Assembly: GCF_000007665.1 (NCBI RefSeq)
Contig: NC_006087.1
Coordinates: forward strand, 1,488,001-1,552,000
Source of the DNA: Leifsonia xyli subsp. xyli str. CTCB07
GTDB lineage: Bacteria > Actinomycetota > Actinomycetes > Actinomycetales > Microbacteriaceae
DNA: 64,000 nucleotides
Direction of reading: 5' to 3'
Positions 19,499 to 29,006 of the stretch are shown here, piece by piece. Made by a program: the position numbers and the translations under genes. Numbering within the stretch: the stretch's first letter is position 1; each line of letters starts with the position of its first letter. The notes under the pieces are model-generated. The model worked only from the letters and a program-made list of their open reading frames with translations. It did no database searches and was not told where the DNA came from.

Positions 19499-20938
19499 TC
19501 ACTCGGTCGCGAGCGCCGCGACCGGAGCGATGCGGGTGGCACGGCGGGTGGGGGCGACGGATGCCCCGACCGCCAGCAGCGCCGTCGCGAACGCCATGAG
19601 CGAGAGGAAGAGCCACGGGAGGGATGGCAGGAACAGACCGCCGCCGGGGATCGTCCCAAGCAGTGACTGCGCGCCGATCCAGCCGTAGAGGGTCCCCAGC
19701 AGAAGCCCGGTCAGAACGGCCGCGACAGAGAGTTGAACGCTCTCCGCGAGGATCATCCGGCGCACCTGACGCGCGCTCAGGCCGAGCGCCCGGAGCAGGC
19801 CGAGCTCGCGCTGCCGGTGCAGGACGCTGAGCGACAGACTGTTGACGACGCCGACCGCGGCGATGATCGCAGAGAACCCGATGAGCGCGCTGAACACCAG
19901 CATCGTGACGGTGAGCACGCTCTCAACCCCGTCGTACAGGCCCGGGTTCTTGGCCGCAGCGTCCCGGATCATCTGGAGCCAGGACTCCGCCGCGACCACG
20001 AACATCGTCACGAGCGTGATGCCGATGACCAGCCCGATCGCCGTGCGTGAGCTGCGCTCCGGGTTTCGCACGGCGTTCGCTGCGGCGAGGCGTTCGGCAG
20101 CGCCGCGGCCGAGCAGCATCCCGACTCCGCGCAGCACGGCGGGCAGGAAGAACGGCGCAGCCAGGATAACACCGGTGAACGAAAGGAGCCCGCCGGGCAG
20201 CGCGACCAGCACGCCGTACGCGCCGAGTTCCGCAAGAACCCCCCAACCGGAGCCCGCGAAGACGCCCAGCCCGAGGAGAAGCCCGACGGCGAGCAGCAGT
20301 GCCCCGGCCACGATGAGGAGGAGCGCGACGGCCAGGCGTCCCCGGTTCCGGACGGCGGCGGGCGGTCGCTCCTGGGCCGCTCCGAGAGCCTGGACCGGGC
20401 TGACGGTCAGCACACGCCGGCTGCCGATCCAGGAAGCGAGCCAGGTTGTCAGTGCCACTACCGCCACCGGTGCGAGCAGTGACGGCGTAAGCACCGGATA
20501 GGACCCCTCCGGGAGGACTCCCGTGAGCGTGCAGAGCCGGACGCCGAGGAGAGCCAGTGCGGTAGCCGCCACTCCTCCGGTCAGCGCGCCGATGGTCCCG
20601 ACGCTCAGACCCTCGCTGGCGACGGAGCGGCGCTGAGCCCCGGCGCTGGAGCCGATGAGGCGCAGCAGGGCGATCGTGCGCGTGCGTCCGGCGATGATCG
20701 TTGCGAAGGTGTTGGTGGTCACGATCGCGCCGACGTACACGGCGATCGCGAAGAAAATCGCCGCCACGATGGCGAGAGCGATCTGCGCAGAGGCCCCGCC
20801 GCCGAACGGGGAACCCGCGATGTAGGCGCTCAGTACATTGACACACGCGAGCAGCGTCGCACCGAACGCGCTGCTGAGGGCGGCGACGAGGATGCTGGCG
20901 CGGTGGTCACGGGCATTGGCCCGGAAGGCGCGGATCAC
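19499..20938 (-). CDS. ABC transporter permease, FtsX/MacB type
   Basis: 479-residue membrane subunit with two FtsX domains. An N-terminal anchor (ILVAALSSAFGATLLACVNV) precedes segments around 60-130 and 155-275. A C-terminal FtsX domain has GVVNSLSLSVLHRQRELGLL, RALGLSARQVRRMILAE and a final helix pair. HRQRELGLLRALG is characteristic of MacB-like permeases. It overlaps the ATPase gene by 4 nt and follows a two-component system, the arrangement of actinobacterial peptide- or envelope-stress efflux modules. The substrate is not evident. Confidence 0.9.
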   Translation of the reverse strand: MIRAFRANARDHRASILVAALSSAFGATLLACVNVLSAYIAGSPFGGGASAQIALAIVAAIFFAIAVYVGAIVTTNTFATIIAGRTRTIALLRLIGSSAGAQRRSVASEGLSVGTIGALTGGVAATALALLGVRLCTLTGVLPEGSYPVLTPSLLAPVAVVALTTWLASWIGSRRVLTVSPVQALGAAQERPPAAVRNRGRLAVALLLIVAGALLLAVGLLLGLGVFAGSGWGVLAELGAYGVLVALPGGLLSFTGVILAAPFFLPAVLRGVGMLLGRGAAERLAAANAVRNPERSSRTAIGLVIGITLVTMFVVAAESWLQMIRDAAAKNPGLYDGVESVLTVTMLVFSALIGFSAIIAAVGVVNSLSLSVLHRQRELGLLRALGLSARQVRRMILAESVQLSVAAVLTGLLLGTLYGWIGAQSLLGTIPGGGLFLPSLPWLFLSLMAFATALLAVGASVAPTRRATRIAPVAALATE

Positions 20939-21684
20939 GCGAACGCCTCCATCCCGAGCATGAAGGCCGAGATGTCCTCGGCGCTGGACGGCTCGCGCTC
21001 CGCGACAATGCGGCCGTCGGCGAGGAACACGAGATGGTCTGCATAGCTCGCGGCGACGGGGTCGTGCGTCACCATCGCGATGCTCTGGCCATAGGTCCGG
21101 ACCGCCTCCCGGAGCACGCCGAGCACCTCGCGTCCGGTGCGGGAGTCGAGGTTGCCGGTCGGCTCGTCAGCGAAGACCAGGTCGGGGCGGGTCGCCAGGG
21201 CGCGCACGATCGCGACGCGCTGCTGCTGTCCGCCGGAGATCTCGTGCGGCCGGTGGGTGAGGCGGTCGGTGAGTCCGAGCGTTTCGATGAGCCCATCGAT
21301 CCACTCCCGCTGCACGATCGTCGGCTTGCGGCCGTCGATCTCGAATGGGAGCAGGATATTGGCCCGCACATCCAGGGTCGGAACGAGGTTGAAGGACTGG
21401 AAGACGAAGCCGACCCGGCGGCGGCGCAGCACCGTCAGCTCGGTGTCCCCGAGCCCGGTGATCTCGGTGTCGCCGAGGAACACCCGGCCGCTCGTCACGC
21501 TGTCCAGCCCCGCCATGACGTGCATGAGCGTGGACTTGCCGGAACCGCTCGGGCCCATGACGGCGGTGAACTGGCCAGCCGGGATGCCGAGCGTCACCCC
21601 GTCGAGGGCGTTCACGCGGCCGGCACCGGTGCCGTAGGTCTTGGTGGCGGACTCGACACGGGCCACAGAGGTGAATGTATTCAT
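20935..21684 (-). CDS. ABC transporter ATP-binding protein, MacB/LolD type
   Basis: 249-residue nucleotide-binding subunit. Walker [20 protein letters not shown] (~42-60), Q-loop [20 protein letters not shown], signature [20 protein letters not shown], Walker [17 protein letters not shown], and H-loop [16 protein letters not shown] are all intact. FNLVPTLTV-type Q-loop context and GNLDS are typical of the LolD/MacB subgroup that powers mechanotransmission rather than transport through the pore. Coupled to the permease by an ATGA-type overlap; 80 bp downstream of the response regulator. Confidence 0.95.
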   Translation of the reverse strand: MNTFTSVARVESATKTYGTGAGRVNALDGVTLGIPAGQFTAVMGPSGSGKSTLMHVMAGLDSVTSGRVFLGDTEITGLGDTELTVLRRRRVGFVFQSFNLVPTLDVRANILLPFEIDGRKPTIVQREWIDGLIETLGLTDRLTHRPHEISGGQQQRVAIVRALATRPDLVFADEPTGNLDSRTGREVLGVLREAVRTYGQSIAMVTHDPVAASYADHLVFLADGRIVAEREPSSAEDISAFMLGMEAFA

Positions 21685-21764
21685 GTATGCAACCCTAGGA
21701 AGCGGGGCGGTTCAGCGCATCACGCCGCAGACTCATCCCGCGTCCCTCTCAAGGATGACCCGGG

Positions 21765-22442
21765 CTACTCCGCTTCCCGGTTCAGCCCATGCTCGAAGGC
21801 GTACACGACCATCTGAACGCGGTCGCGAAGACCCAGCTTGCCCAGGATGCGGCTGATGTGCGTCTTCACAGTGGCTTCGCTCAGGAACTCGCTTCCGGCG
21901 ATCTCCGCGTTGCTCAGGCCACGGGCAGCGAGCGCGAAGATCTCCCGCTCCCGGGAGGTCAGCGATGCGAACTCGGCCGGCACCGGCTGGGCCGCACGGC
22001 CGGTGGAGAAGCGCTCGAAGAGATTCTGGGTCGCCCCCGCCGCGATGACGGCGTTGCCCGCATGCACGGTGCGGATGGCAGCCAGCAGGAACTCCGGCTC
22101 GGCGTCCTTCAGGACGAATCCGCTCGCTCCGCCGCGGATGGCGCGCGCGGCCGCTTCGTCCAGGTCGAAGGTGGTGAGCACGACGACGCGGGGCGGCGTC
22201 CGGCCCTCGCGAGCGGCATGTCCGACGATCTCGCCGGTGGCGGCGATGCCGTCCATCACCGGCATGCGGATGTCCATCAGCACCACATCGGGGTTCGTCT
22301 GACGCACCAGTTCGACGCCCTCCGCGCCGTTGGCGGCCTCCCCCGCGAATTCGAGGTCCTCCTGCGAGCTCACCAGCATCCGGACCCCCGCGCGGAACAG
22401 CGCCTGGTCGTCCACCAGGGCGACGCGGATCGGCACGGTCAC
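21765..22442 (-). CDS. NarL/LuxR-family response regulator
   Basis: 225 residues. The receiver domain has the acidic pair VALVDDQALFRAGV (residues ~8-20), phospho-acceptor Asp57 in VVLMDIRMPVMDG, and Lys in GFVLKDAEP. The C-terminal HTH (~160-215) is FASLTSREREIFALAARGLS with SEATVKTHISRILGKLGLRD. Its start overlaps the kinase stop (ATGA), so the two form a cognate pair. It probably activates the downstream ABC transporter operon in response to envelope stress or a peptide; inferred from order only. Confidence 0.94.
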   Translation of the reverse strand: MTVPIRVALVDDQALFRAGVRMLVSSQEDLEFAGEAANGAEGVELVRQTNPDVVLMDIRMPVMDGIAATGEIVGHAAREGRTPPRVVVLTTFDLDEAAARAIRGGASGFVLKDAEPEFLLAAIRTVHAGNAVIAAGATQNLFERFSTGRAAQPVPAEFASLTSREREIFALAARGLSNAEIAGSEFLSEATVKTHISRILGKLGLRDRVQMVVYAFEHGLNREAE

Positions 22443-24307
22443 GCTTCCGCTCCCGGCGTCGCCACGAGGGCCGGGAGGAACGCGGAGACCACGAACACTC
22501 CCTCGGCGGCGGCGGCAGAAAGTGTGCCGCCGGCGAGGGAGGCGCGCTCACGCATCCCGGGCAAGCCGTGTCCGATGCGCGGGAGCGAGCCGGTGCTCGC
22601 GGTTTCGGCAGGGACGGATTTCATGCTGTTCCTCACGGTGATGACGAGGCCGGATCCGCCGCCGATGCGCGCTGTTTCGGCGAGCACGACGGTGGCCGGC
22701 TTGGTGGTGTCGCCGTGCCGGAGGGCGTTGGTGAGCGCCTCCTGCACGATGCGGTAGGCGGCGATCTGCTGGGCGGAGCCGAGCCGATCGAACTCGCCGA
22801 GGCGTTCGACGGCGACGGCGAGGCCGGCGGCACGGATCTGCTCGACCGTCTGATCGAGGCTCGCGAGCGTCGGCTGGGGACCCTCCGGCTGCGACTGCCG
22901 CAGTTCGGCGAGCAGCACGCGCACATCGGCGAGGGCCGACCGGGCCGTCGCAGCGATGGTCGTCAGCGCCTCATCGACGGCCTCGGGCGCGGTGCGGCGG
23001 GCGTAGCGCGCACCGTCGGCCTGCGCGATGACGACCGCGAGCGAGTGGGCGACGACATCGTGCATGTCGCGGGCGATGCGGGTGCGCTCCTGCTCGATCG
23101 CCACATCCTGTTCGGCCCGGTTCCGCTCGATCTCGGCGACCATCTGCGCGGACCGCGAGTAGCGGGCGTTCCGCCAAGTGCGCATGAGAACGCCGAGCAC
23201 CCAGGAGAGCCCGAGCACGGTCACGCTGACCACGAAGAGGAAAGCGAATTGCAGTGCGAGACCGGTGAACTGAGCCGACAGCAGATCGAAGTAGCCCTGG
23301 GAGAGAGCGGCGCTCAGCGACAGGTAGAGCCCCGCGACGAATGCGCCGAGGCCGGCCGAGATCAGGCCCGCGTACCGGACGACCTGATCGCCGTAGGCGG
23401 CCGTCGCGTAGAGCACCATCAGCACGGCGATATCGCAGACCAGGATGTTGTGCCCGGTCGTCAGCTGGAACACTGCCCCCAGCCACGCGATCGCGAGCGC
23501 CACCGCCGGGGCCATCCGCCAAAGCGCCACCGCGACCGCGAACACGATCACGATCACGACAGTGCTGCGCCCGCCCTCCTGCCGAAGGTAAGCCGATGAC
23601 AGGTCGAGCAGCAGGCAGAACGGGACGAACGCGATCGCACCGCCGATGTCGAGGGTCAGCTGGCGCCGGCTCAGCCGCCGTACCAGCCGCTCGCTTTGCG
23701 GGCCGTCCGTGGTCGGCGGGGTCCCCCCGGAGGCGGCGAGCCACATGAGCATGCTCCGGCTGTCTCTCTCCGCCACCCGTTCCCGCGACACCAGGAAGCC
23801 CAGCAGCCACCCTGACACGAACACCACCGCGAGCAGCAGGCTCATCAGCACGACCCCAACGCCCTGGCTGGTGTAGTACCCGGCGATAAGCGGTCCAAAT
23901 CGCGGGAATTTCACCTCCCCGCGCACGGTGAACAGATACGCGACCACCGGCGACCACAGCAGGGCCGACACGAAACCCAGCCAGCGGAGCGCGCGCCCGC
24001 CGTGCGATGCGATGCTGAACAGCGCCGTGACGACGGCGACGGCCGAGATGAGCCGGAAAGCGGTCGGGAGCGGATCCCCTTCGGTTAGGTCCGCCAGTAG
24101 GCCGAACCAGATCAGCGTCAGGGTCGCCCCCTGCAGCACGCGCGCGAGCGCGACACTCGCCGCGTAGAAGACCATCGCCAGTGCGGGCCAGAACAAGAAC
24201 GGGAGGCCTGCGACCAGCCACGCCGCGAACAGCGCGAGCGCGAGCGCTGGCTCGAGCACCCAGCGGTGTCGCGCCAGTGCGCTGAGGAGACGGGTCCGGT
24301 CGGCCAT
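22439..24307 (-). CDS. Sensor histidine kinase (HisKA_3/NarX type)
   Basis: 622 residues from ATG 24307. A large membrane sensor of about ten hydrophobic segments fills residues 1-375. A linker (ARYSRSAQMVAEIERNRAEQ) and the dimerisation/phospho-acceptor box TRIARDMHDVVAHSLAVVI with the phospho-His follow. The HATPase domain includes QIAAYRIVQEALTNALRHGD (N box) and a G box around GHGLPGMRERASLAGG. Start chosen because upstream in-frame starts (to 24412) give only Arg/Pro-rich non-family sequence. First gene of the kinase-regulator-ATPase-permease unit. Confidence 0.9.
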   Translation of the reverse strand: MADRTRLLSALARHRWVLEPALALALFAAWLVAGLPFLFWPALAMVFYAASVALARVLQGATLTLIWFGLLADLTEGDPLPTAFRLISAVAVVTALFSIASHGGRALRWLGFVSALLWSPVVAYLFTVRGEVKFPRFGPLIAGYYTSQGVGVVLMSLLLAVVFVSGWLLGFLVSRERVAERDSRSMLMWLAASGGTPPTTDGPQSERLVRRLSRRQLTLDIGGAIAFVPFCLLLDLSSAYLRQEGGRSTVVIVIVFAVAVALWRMAPAVALAIAWLGAVFQLTTGHNILVCDIAVLMVLYATAAYGDQVVRYAGLISAGLGAFVAGLYLSLSAALSQGYFDLLSAQFTGLALQFAFLFVVSVTVLGLSWVLGVLMRTWRNARYSRSAQMVAEIERNRAEQDVAIEQERTRIARDMHDVVAHSLAVVIAQADGARYARRTAPEAVDEALTTIAATARSALADVRVLLAELRQSQPEGPQPTLASLDQTVEQIRAAGLAVAVERLGEFDRLGSAQQIAAYRIVQEALTNALRHGDTTKPATVVLAETARIGGGSGLVITVRNSMKSVPAETASTGSLPRIGHGLPGMRERASLAGGTLSAAAAEGVFVVSAFLPALVATPGAEA

Positions 24308-24549
24308 TCCTCTACGGTACGGTGCGCGAGGCCGCCGGGCGGCATCCCGGCGCGCGAATCTTCTCTCGGTAGGGAGACGCCGCCGGGCTTCTGCCGCCGG
24401 TCGCGATACCATATTTCATGTACTACATTCTCAGTCCGTGAGGAGTGGGCGATGCGCTATCGCGGCGGCGCCCCGATGCCTCGCCCGGCGCCCGCCGCGA
24501 TGAGCCGCTGACACACTGCGGGCGCCGCCCCGGCGGCCTCGGCCGCGAA

Positions 24550-26095
24550 TCAGAACCAGAACGTCTGATTCGCCCCGCCCGTGCAACGGGAGCCGACGAC
24601 GCTCCCCTCCTGGACCGTTGCGCAGACGTTGTCCGCCAGGCGCGTGCGGAGTTCGCCGTCGGGAGTGGCCGTCCACTTCTGGCCGCCGCCGGTGCAGGCC
24701 CCGAGGACGACCGGGGTGCCGTTCGCGGTCGAGGAGCCGCTGAAGCCGAGGCACTGTTGGTCGTCGAGGCTGCGGATCGTGCCGTCGGGCAGCAGCTTCC
24801 AGCCCGGTTCGGGAACCGACTGCCGGATCATCACAGGGCTGTCCGGTTTCACACTAGTGTCCGGCCAGAGGTAGGAGCCCGGCGACCGGGTCATGATCGT
24901 CTGAGGCTCGACGCTGACGAATTGCTGGTCGGCGTCCCGTGAGCAGGGGGCGGTCGCCAGGCGGGAGGCGGGATACGTACTGTGGTCGGAGGTGGCCAGG
25001 CAGAGTCCGGTTGACTCGTTCTTGAAGTGGCCGTCCACCTGGCTCCAGCGCTGGTTCGGCACGGAGGCACACCGGGCGAGAGCGACCCACGGATTGTGCC
25101 AGAACGAGCGGGGCTGGTCGGCGATGCACCACCGGTCGTTCATGGTGCGGATCGTGCCGTCGGAGCGCACTTGCCAGGTAGCCGCCTTCTCCGACTCGGC
25201 GGGCTGCAGGATCAACGGCGACGGCCAGAAGGCGAAGAGGGGGAGACCGCGAGCGCGTTCGGCTTCGAGAGGAGCGTGGCTGGTTTCAGCTTCGAATGGG
25301 TGGCGAGGAACGCGGATCCGTCGCCGTTGAGGCGGAGCACCTTGTTGGCGCATGCGAAACTGTACGCAGACGCGGACCCGTAGCGGAAGAATTTTCCATC
25401 GACCTGGAAAGGCCCGAAAGTCGCATCGCTGTCCTCCAGCTTCGTGCATTGATCGCCGGGATCGCTCAGTTGAGGGAACTCGACCACGCTCCGCAACGGC
25501 GTGAGCCGAGTCCCGCCGTTCGCGAACTGGAGGTTGCCCAGAGCGGTCTCGGCGCCGCCGGAACCGTCGAGGGCAGACGCGTGCCACCAGCCCGGGCGAC
25601 CCGCGATGGCAGCGACGTGGAGCGAGTAGGTCCGCCCGGCCTGCCAGGTCTTCCAGATGCGCACGCTCGCCTCGCTTTTCCCGTCGAGTGCGCCGGCGCA
25701 GTGGCCGCCGTCCGCCGCGGACGGCTCGCAGCCCGTCGCACCCTGTGTTAAGAAGAGCCAGAGGTTGCGGCCCGAGCTGTCTTCGACGCTTTCGAAGCCG
25801 ATGGTGCCGACCTGGTAGCCGACCTGGACGCGATGGCCACAGAAGGTCCCAGCGTCCTTGGAGGGATTCAGCCCCACCGTGGTAGTGAACACCGCCGACT
25901 GGCCGGTCGGATGTGCGCCGGATTCGGCGTAGAGCTCGGGCTGGTCCCGGCGGCGAGGGCGCTGCTCGGGATGAGCGCCGGGCCGGCGATTCCGAGCGAT
26001 CCCCCGATCAGGATGAGCGCGAGCGCCGAGGCGTAGCGGCTACGACCGCGCCCGCGCGCTCCAGCAGGCGATCCCGTACCGGACTTCTTCTACAT
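24550..26095 (-). pseudogene. Secreted ricin-type beta-trefoil lectin protein, multiply broken
   Basis: Three frames together give one secreted protein of ~510 residues. The ATG at 26095 has a strong RBS (GAAGGGGTG) but its second codon is TAG (26092-26090). The same frame continues with a signal peptide (YASALALILIGGSLGIAGPA, ending SSALAAG) to ~25900. The body then moves frame (FTTTVGLNPSKDAGTFCGHR, RTYSLHVAAIAGRPGWWHAS; resembles DUF3472-type domains, uncertain). It shifts again near 25240 into two ricin-B repeats (WQVRSDGTIRTMNDRWCI, NQRWSQVDG, WKLLPDGTIRSLDDQQCLGF, GQKWTATPDGELRT). One nonsense and two frameshifts make it a pseudogene. Probably once bound host or wall polysaccharide. Confidence 0.8.
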
Positions 26096-26295
26096 GCTGG
26101 CACCCCTTCTTCGTGGCGGATTCGGGATTCACGCTAACCAGAAGCGGCGCGGGGCCGTGCGCAGGCTCGATACTCTGTGGGAGAGATCGGCAATCAATGT
26201 GAGTGGAGGGGTCCCGCTCTGAGTACACAAGTCGTGTGATGGATGCGTTCGCCCCTGTCCACGATCCGGCAAGAGCCTTTCCCCGTGTGCAGGAT

Positions 26296-27189
26296 TCAGA
26301 ACCCGAGCCGTCCCAGCTGCTTCGGGTCGCGCTGCCAGTCCTTCGCCACCTTCACCCGGATCGACAGGAAAACGTGCCGCCCGAGCAGCGCCTCGATGGG
26401 TTCTCGCGCAGTAGCGCCGACCTCCCGGATTCGGCTGCCGCCCTTGCCGATGACGATAGCCTTCTGGCTGTCGCGCTCGACGAAGAGGTTCGCGTAGATC
26501 TCGAGGAGGTCTTTGTCATCGCGTTCGACCAGATCGTCGATGGTCACGGCCAGGGAGTGCGGTAGCTCATCCTCGACGCCGTCGAGCACGGCCTCGCGGA
26601 TGTATTCGGCGATGCGGTCCTCCACGCCCTCATCGGTGACGGATTCGTCCGGGTAGAGCGGGCCGGGCGAGACCGGCAGCAGTCTCATCAGCTCCGTGGT
26701 CAGGGTGTCGAGCTGGATACTGTTCACCGCCGAGACCGGAACGATCGCCTCCCACTCCCGCAGCGCCGAAACCGCGAGCAGTTGCTCGGCAACCTGCGTC
26801 TTCCTCGCGGAGTCGATCTTGGTGACGATCGCGACCTTCTTGGCGCGCGGGTAGTCGTCCAGCCGCTCGTTGATGAAGCGATCGCCTGGGCCGATCCTCT
26901 CGTCGGCGGGCACGCAGAAGCCGATGACGTCGACATCCCCGAGCGTCGATTCCACGAGCGTGTTGAGCCGCTCGCCGAGCAGCGTCCGCGGCCGGTGGAC
27001 GCCGGGGGTGTCGACCAGGATGAGCTGGCCTTCCCTCCGGTGCATGATCCCGCGGATCGCACGGCGGGTCGTCTGAGGCTTCGAACTCGTGATGGCGATC
27101 TTCTCGCCCACCAGAGCGTTAGTCAGTGTCGACTTGCCGACATTCGGCCGGCCGACGAACGAAACGAATCCGGCGCGGTAATCGGTCAC
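26296..27189 (-). CDS. era: GTPase Era
   Basis: Ribosome-assembly GTPase that binds the 3' end of 16S rRNA. 297 residues: G1 GFVSFVGRPNVGKSTLTNAL, G2/switch region SSKPQTTRRAIRGI, G3 LVDTPGVHRPR, G4 TKID (NKxD variant usual in this position) and G5 VSAVN. The C-terminal KH domain has IVIGKGGSRIREVGATAR. Overlaps the stop of the CBS-domain gene by 4 nt. Conserved actinobacterial order ybeY-hlyC-era. Confidence 0.96.
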   Translation of the reverse strand: MTDYRAGFVSFVGRPNVGKSTLTNALVGEKIAITSSKPQTTRRAIRGIMHRREGQLILVDTPGVHRPRTLLGERLNTLVESTLGDVDVIGFCVPADERIGPGDRFINERLDDYPRAKKVAIVTKIDSARKTQVAEQLLAVSALREWEAIVPVSAVNSIQLDTLTTELMRLLPVSPGPLYPDESVTDEGVEDRIAEYIREAVLDGVEDELPHSLAVTIDDLVERDDKDLLEIYANLFVERDSQKAIVIGKGGSRIREVGATAREPIEALLGRHVFLSIRVKVAKDWQRDPKQLGRLGF

Positions 27190-28535
27190 GGTCGCGGCTC
27201 CCTCTGCTGCTTGTTCTTGTCGTTTCTGTGCTTGTCGTTCCTGGCAGCGCGGTCCGACTTCCCGGCGGATTCGGGCAGCACCGCGGTGTCTCGCTCCACC
27301 AGCACGCTCGCGACATGCTTGTGCCGTCCCTCGATGCGATCCACCGTGAAGCGCAGGCCGTGCGCGGCCACCGTCGACCCGACCTCCGCGAGCCGGCCGA
27401 GCGCCTTGGCGACGAGACCGCCGACGCTGTCGACATCCTCGTCCTCGATCTCCAGATCGAACAGTTCGCCCAGATCGTCGATCGGCAGGCGTGTCGCGAC
27501 CCGGTGGCGGCCGTCGCCGACCTCCTGCACGAGGGCGACCTCCTGGTCGTACTCGTCCGAGATGTCTCCGACAAGCTCCTCGATGAGGTCCTCCAGGGTC
27601 ACCAGTCCGGCGATGCCGCCGTACTCGTCCACGACCATCGCAAGGTGGTTCGATTCGCGCTGCATCTCGCGCAGCAGGGCATCCGCTTTCTGCGACTCCG
27701 GTACGAAGAGGGCCGGCCGCACCAGCTCCCCGAGCGCGATCGCGTCCCTGCCGGGCACGCTCTCGAAACTGAGCTTCGCCGCGTCCTTGAGGTAGAGGAT
27801 GCCCACCACGTCGTCTGGGTCGTCATCGATGACCGGGATGCGGGAGACGCCTTTCGAGAAGAACAGTCCCATAGCGGTGCCGAGACCGGCGCTCTTGTCG
27901 ACGGTGATCATGTCCGTGCGCGGGATCATGACTTCGCGCACGACCGTGTCGCTGAACTCGAAGATCGAGTGGATGAACTCGCGGTCGTCCTCCTCCAGCA
28001 CGTCTAACTCCGTCGCCTCGTCCACGATGCTGAGCAGTTGCTCCTCGCTCGTGACCGGAGCCGACCGGGCACGGGACGGCGTCACCCGGTTACCGAGGGC
28101 GACCAGACCGCCCGGTATAGGGCCCAGCACGACGCAGACGATGCGCACCAACGGCGCGGTGAGGCGCAGCAGCAGTGTCGAGTTCGCCCGGCCCACACTG
28201 CGCGGACTCGCGCCGACGAGCACAAACGAGACGCCCGTCATGATCAGCGCCGACAGGAGGAGCGAGATCCACCACTCCTCGAAGATCTGCTCGAAGGCGA
28301 GCGTCACCAGCACCGCGGCGGTCGTCTCGGCGATGATCCGGCTGAAGCTGACAGCGTTGAAGTAGGGCCCCGGGTCTTCCGCGATCACCGTGAGCGATTT
28401 GCTGGCGCGCGAGGTCTCCGCCAGATCGGCGATGTCACCGCGGGACTGCACGCCCAGGGCGGCTTCGACGGCGGCCATCAGGCCACCGAACGCCACCAGG
28501 GCGAATGTGAAGACGAAGAACAGCGCGGCGAGCAT
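27186..28535 (-). CDS. Hemolysin C/CorC-type protein (DUF21 + CBS pair + CorC_HlyC domain)
   Basis: 449-residue membrane protein. The DUF21 transmembrane domain (~1-190) starts LAALFFVFTFALVAFGGLMA. A CBS pair (~205-330) follows, with VREVMIPRTDMITVD and VVDEYGGIAGLVTLEDLIEE, then a C-terminal CorC_HlyC transporter-associated domain (GRHRVATRLPIDDLGELFDL). Members are implicated in Mg2+/Co2+ homeostasis; the hemolysin name is historical. A basic tail (RNDKNKQQREP) follows. Lies between ybeY (9 bp away) and era (4-nt overlap) in one operon. Confidence 0.92.
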   Translation of the reverse strand: MLAALFFVFTFALVAFGGLMAAVEAALGVQSRGDIADLAETSRASKSLTVIAEDPGPYFNAVSFSRIIAETTAAVLVTLAFEQIFEEWWISLLLSALIMTGVSFVLVGASPRSVGRANSTLLLRLTAPLVRIVCVVLGPIPGGLVALGNRVTPSRARSAPVTSEEQLLSIVDEATELDVLEEDDREFIHSIFEFSDTVVREVMIPRTDMITVDKSAGLGTAMGLFFSKGVSRIPVIDDDPDDVVGILYLKDAAKLSFESVPGRDAIALGELVRPALFVPESQKADALLREMQRESNHLAMVVDEYGGIAGLVTLEDLIEELVGDISDEYDQEVALVQEVGDGRHRVATRLPIDDLGELFDLEIEDEDVDSVGGLVAKALGRLAEVGSTVAAHGLRFTVDRIEGRHKHVASVLVERDTAVLPESAGKSDRAARNDKHRNDKNKQQREPRP

Positions 28536-28544
28536 CGCCGCTGC

Positions 28545-29006
28545 CTAGTGCTGCCGGTCGTAGCGGGCGAAGCCCACCAGGATATCGCGCTGGATGCCGA
28601 ACATCTCCCGTTCCTCCGCCGGTTCGGCGTGGTCGAAGCCGAGCAGATGCAGGATGCCGTGCGTCATCAGGAGCAGCAGCTCATCCATCAGAGTGTGGCC
28701 CGTGGTCTCCGCCTGGACCTGCGCCACCTGCGGGCAGAGCACCACATCGCCCAGCAGACCCGCGGGCGATGGCTCGTCCTCTGTGCCGGGGCGCAGCTCG
28801 TCCATCGGGAAGCTGAGCACATCGGTCGGGCCGGGTTCGTCCATCCACTGCACATGCAACTGCTCCATCGCCGCCTCATCCACCAGCAGGATCGCCAGCT
28901 CGGCGTCCGGGTGGACGTGCATGATGTCGAAAGTGTACCCCGCGAGCCGCTGCAGCTTCGCCTCGTCCGCAGCGATCGCGGACTCGTTGTTGACTTCGAT
29001 ACTCAT
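28545..29006 (-). CDS. ybeY: Endoribonuclease YbeY (rRNA maturation)
   Basis: Metal-dependent endoribonuclease in 16S rRNA 3' processing and ribosome quality control. 153 residues with the zinc motif MTHGILHLLGFDHAEPAEE (HGxLHLxGYDH with F for Y) and a typical MDEPGPTDVLSFPMDELRPG segment. Overlaps the phoH stop by 4 nt. Intact. Confidence 0.95.
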   Translation of the reverse strand: MSIEVNNESAIAADEAKLQRLAGYTFDIMHVHPDAELAILLVDEAAMEQLHVQWMDEPGPTDVLSFPMDELRPGTEDEPSPAGLLGDVVLCPQVAQVQAETTGHTLMDELLLLMTHGILHLLGFDHAEPAEEREMFGIQRDILVGFARYDRQH

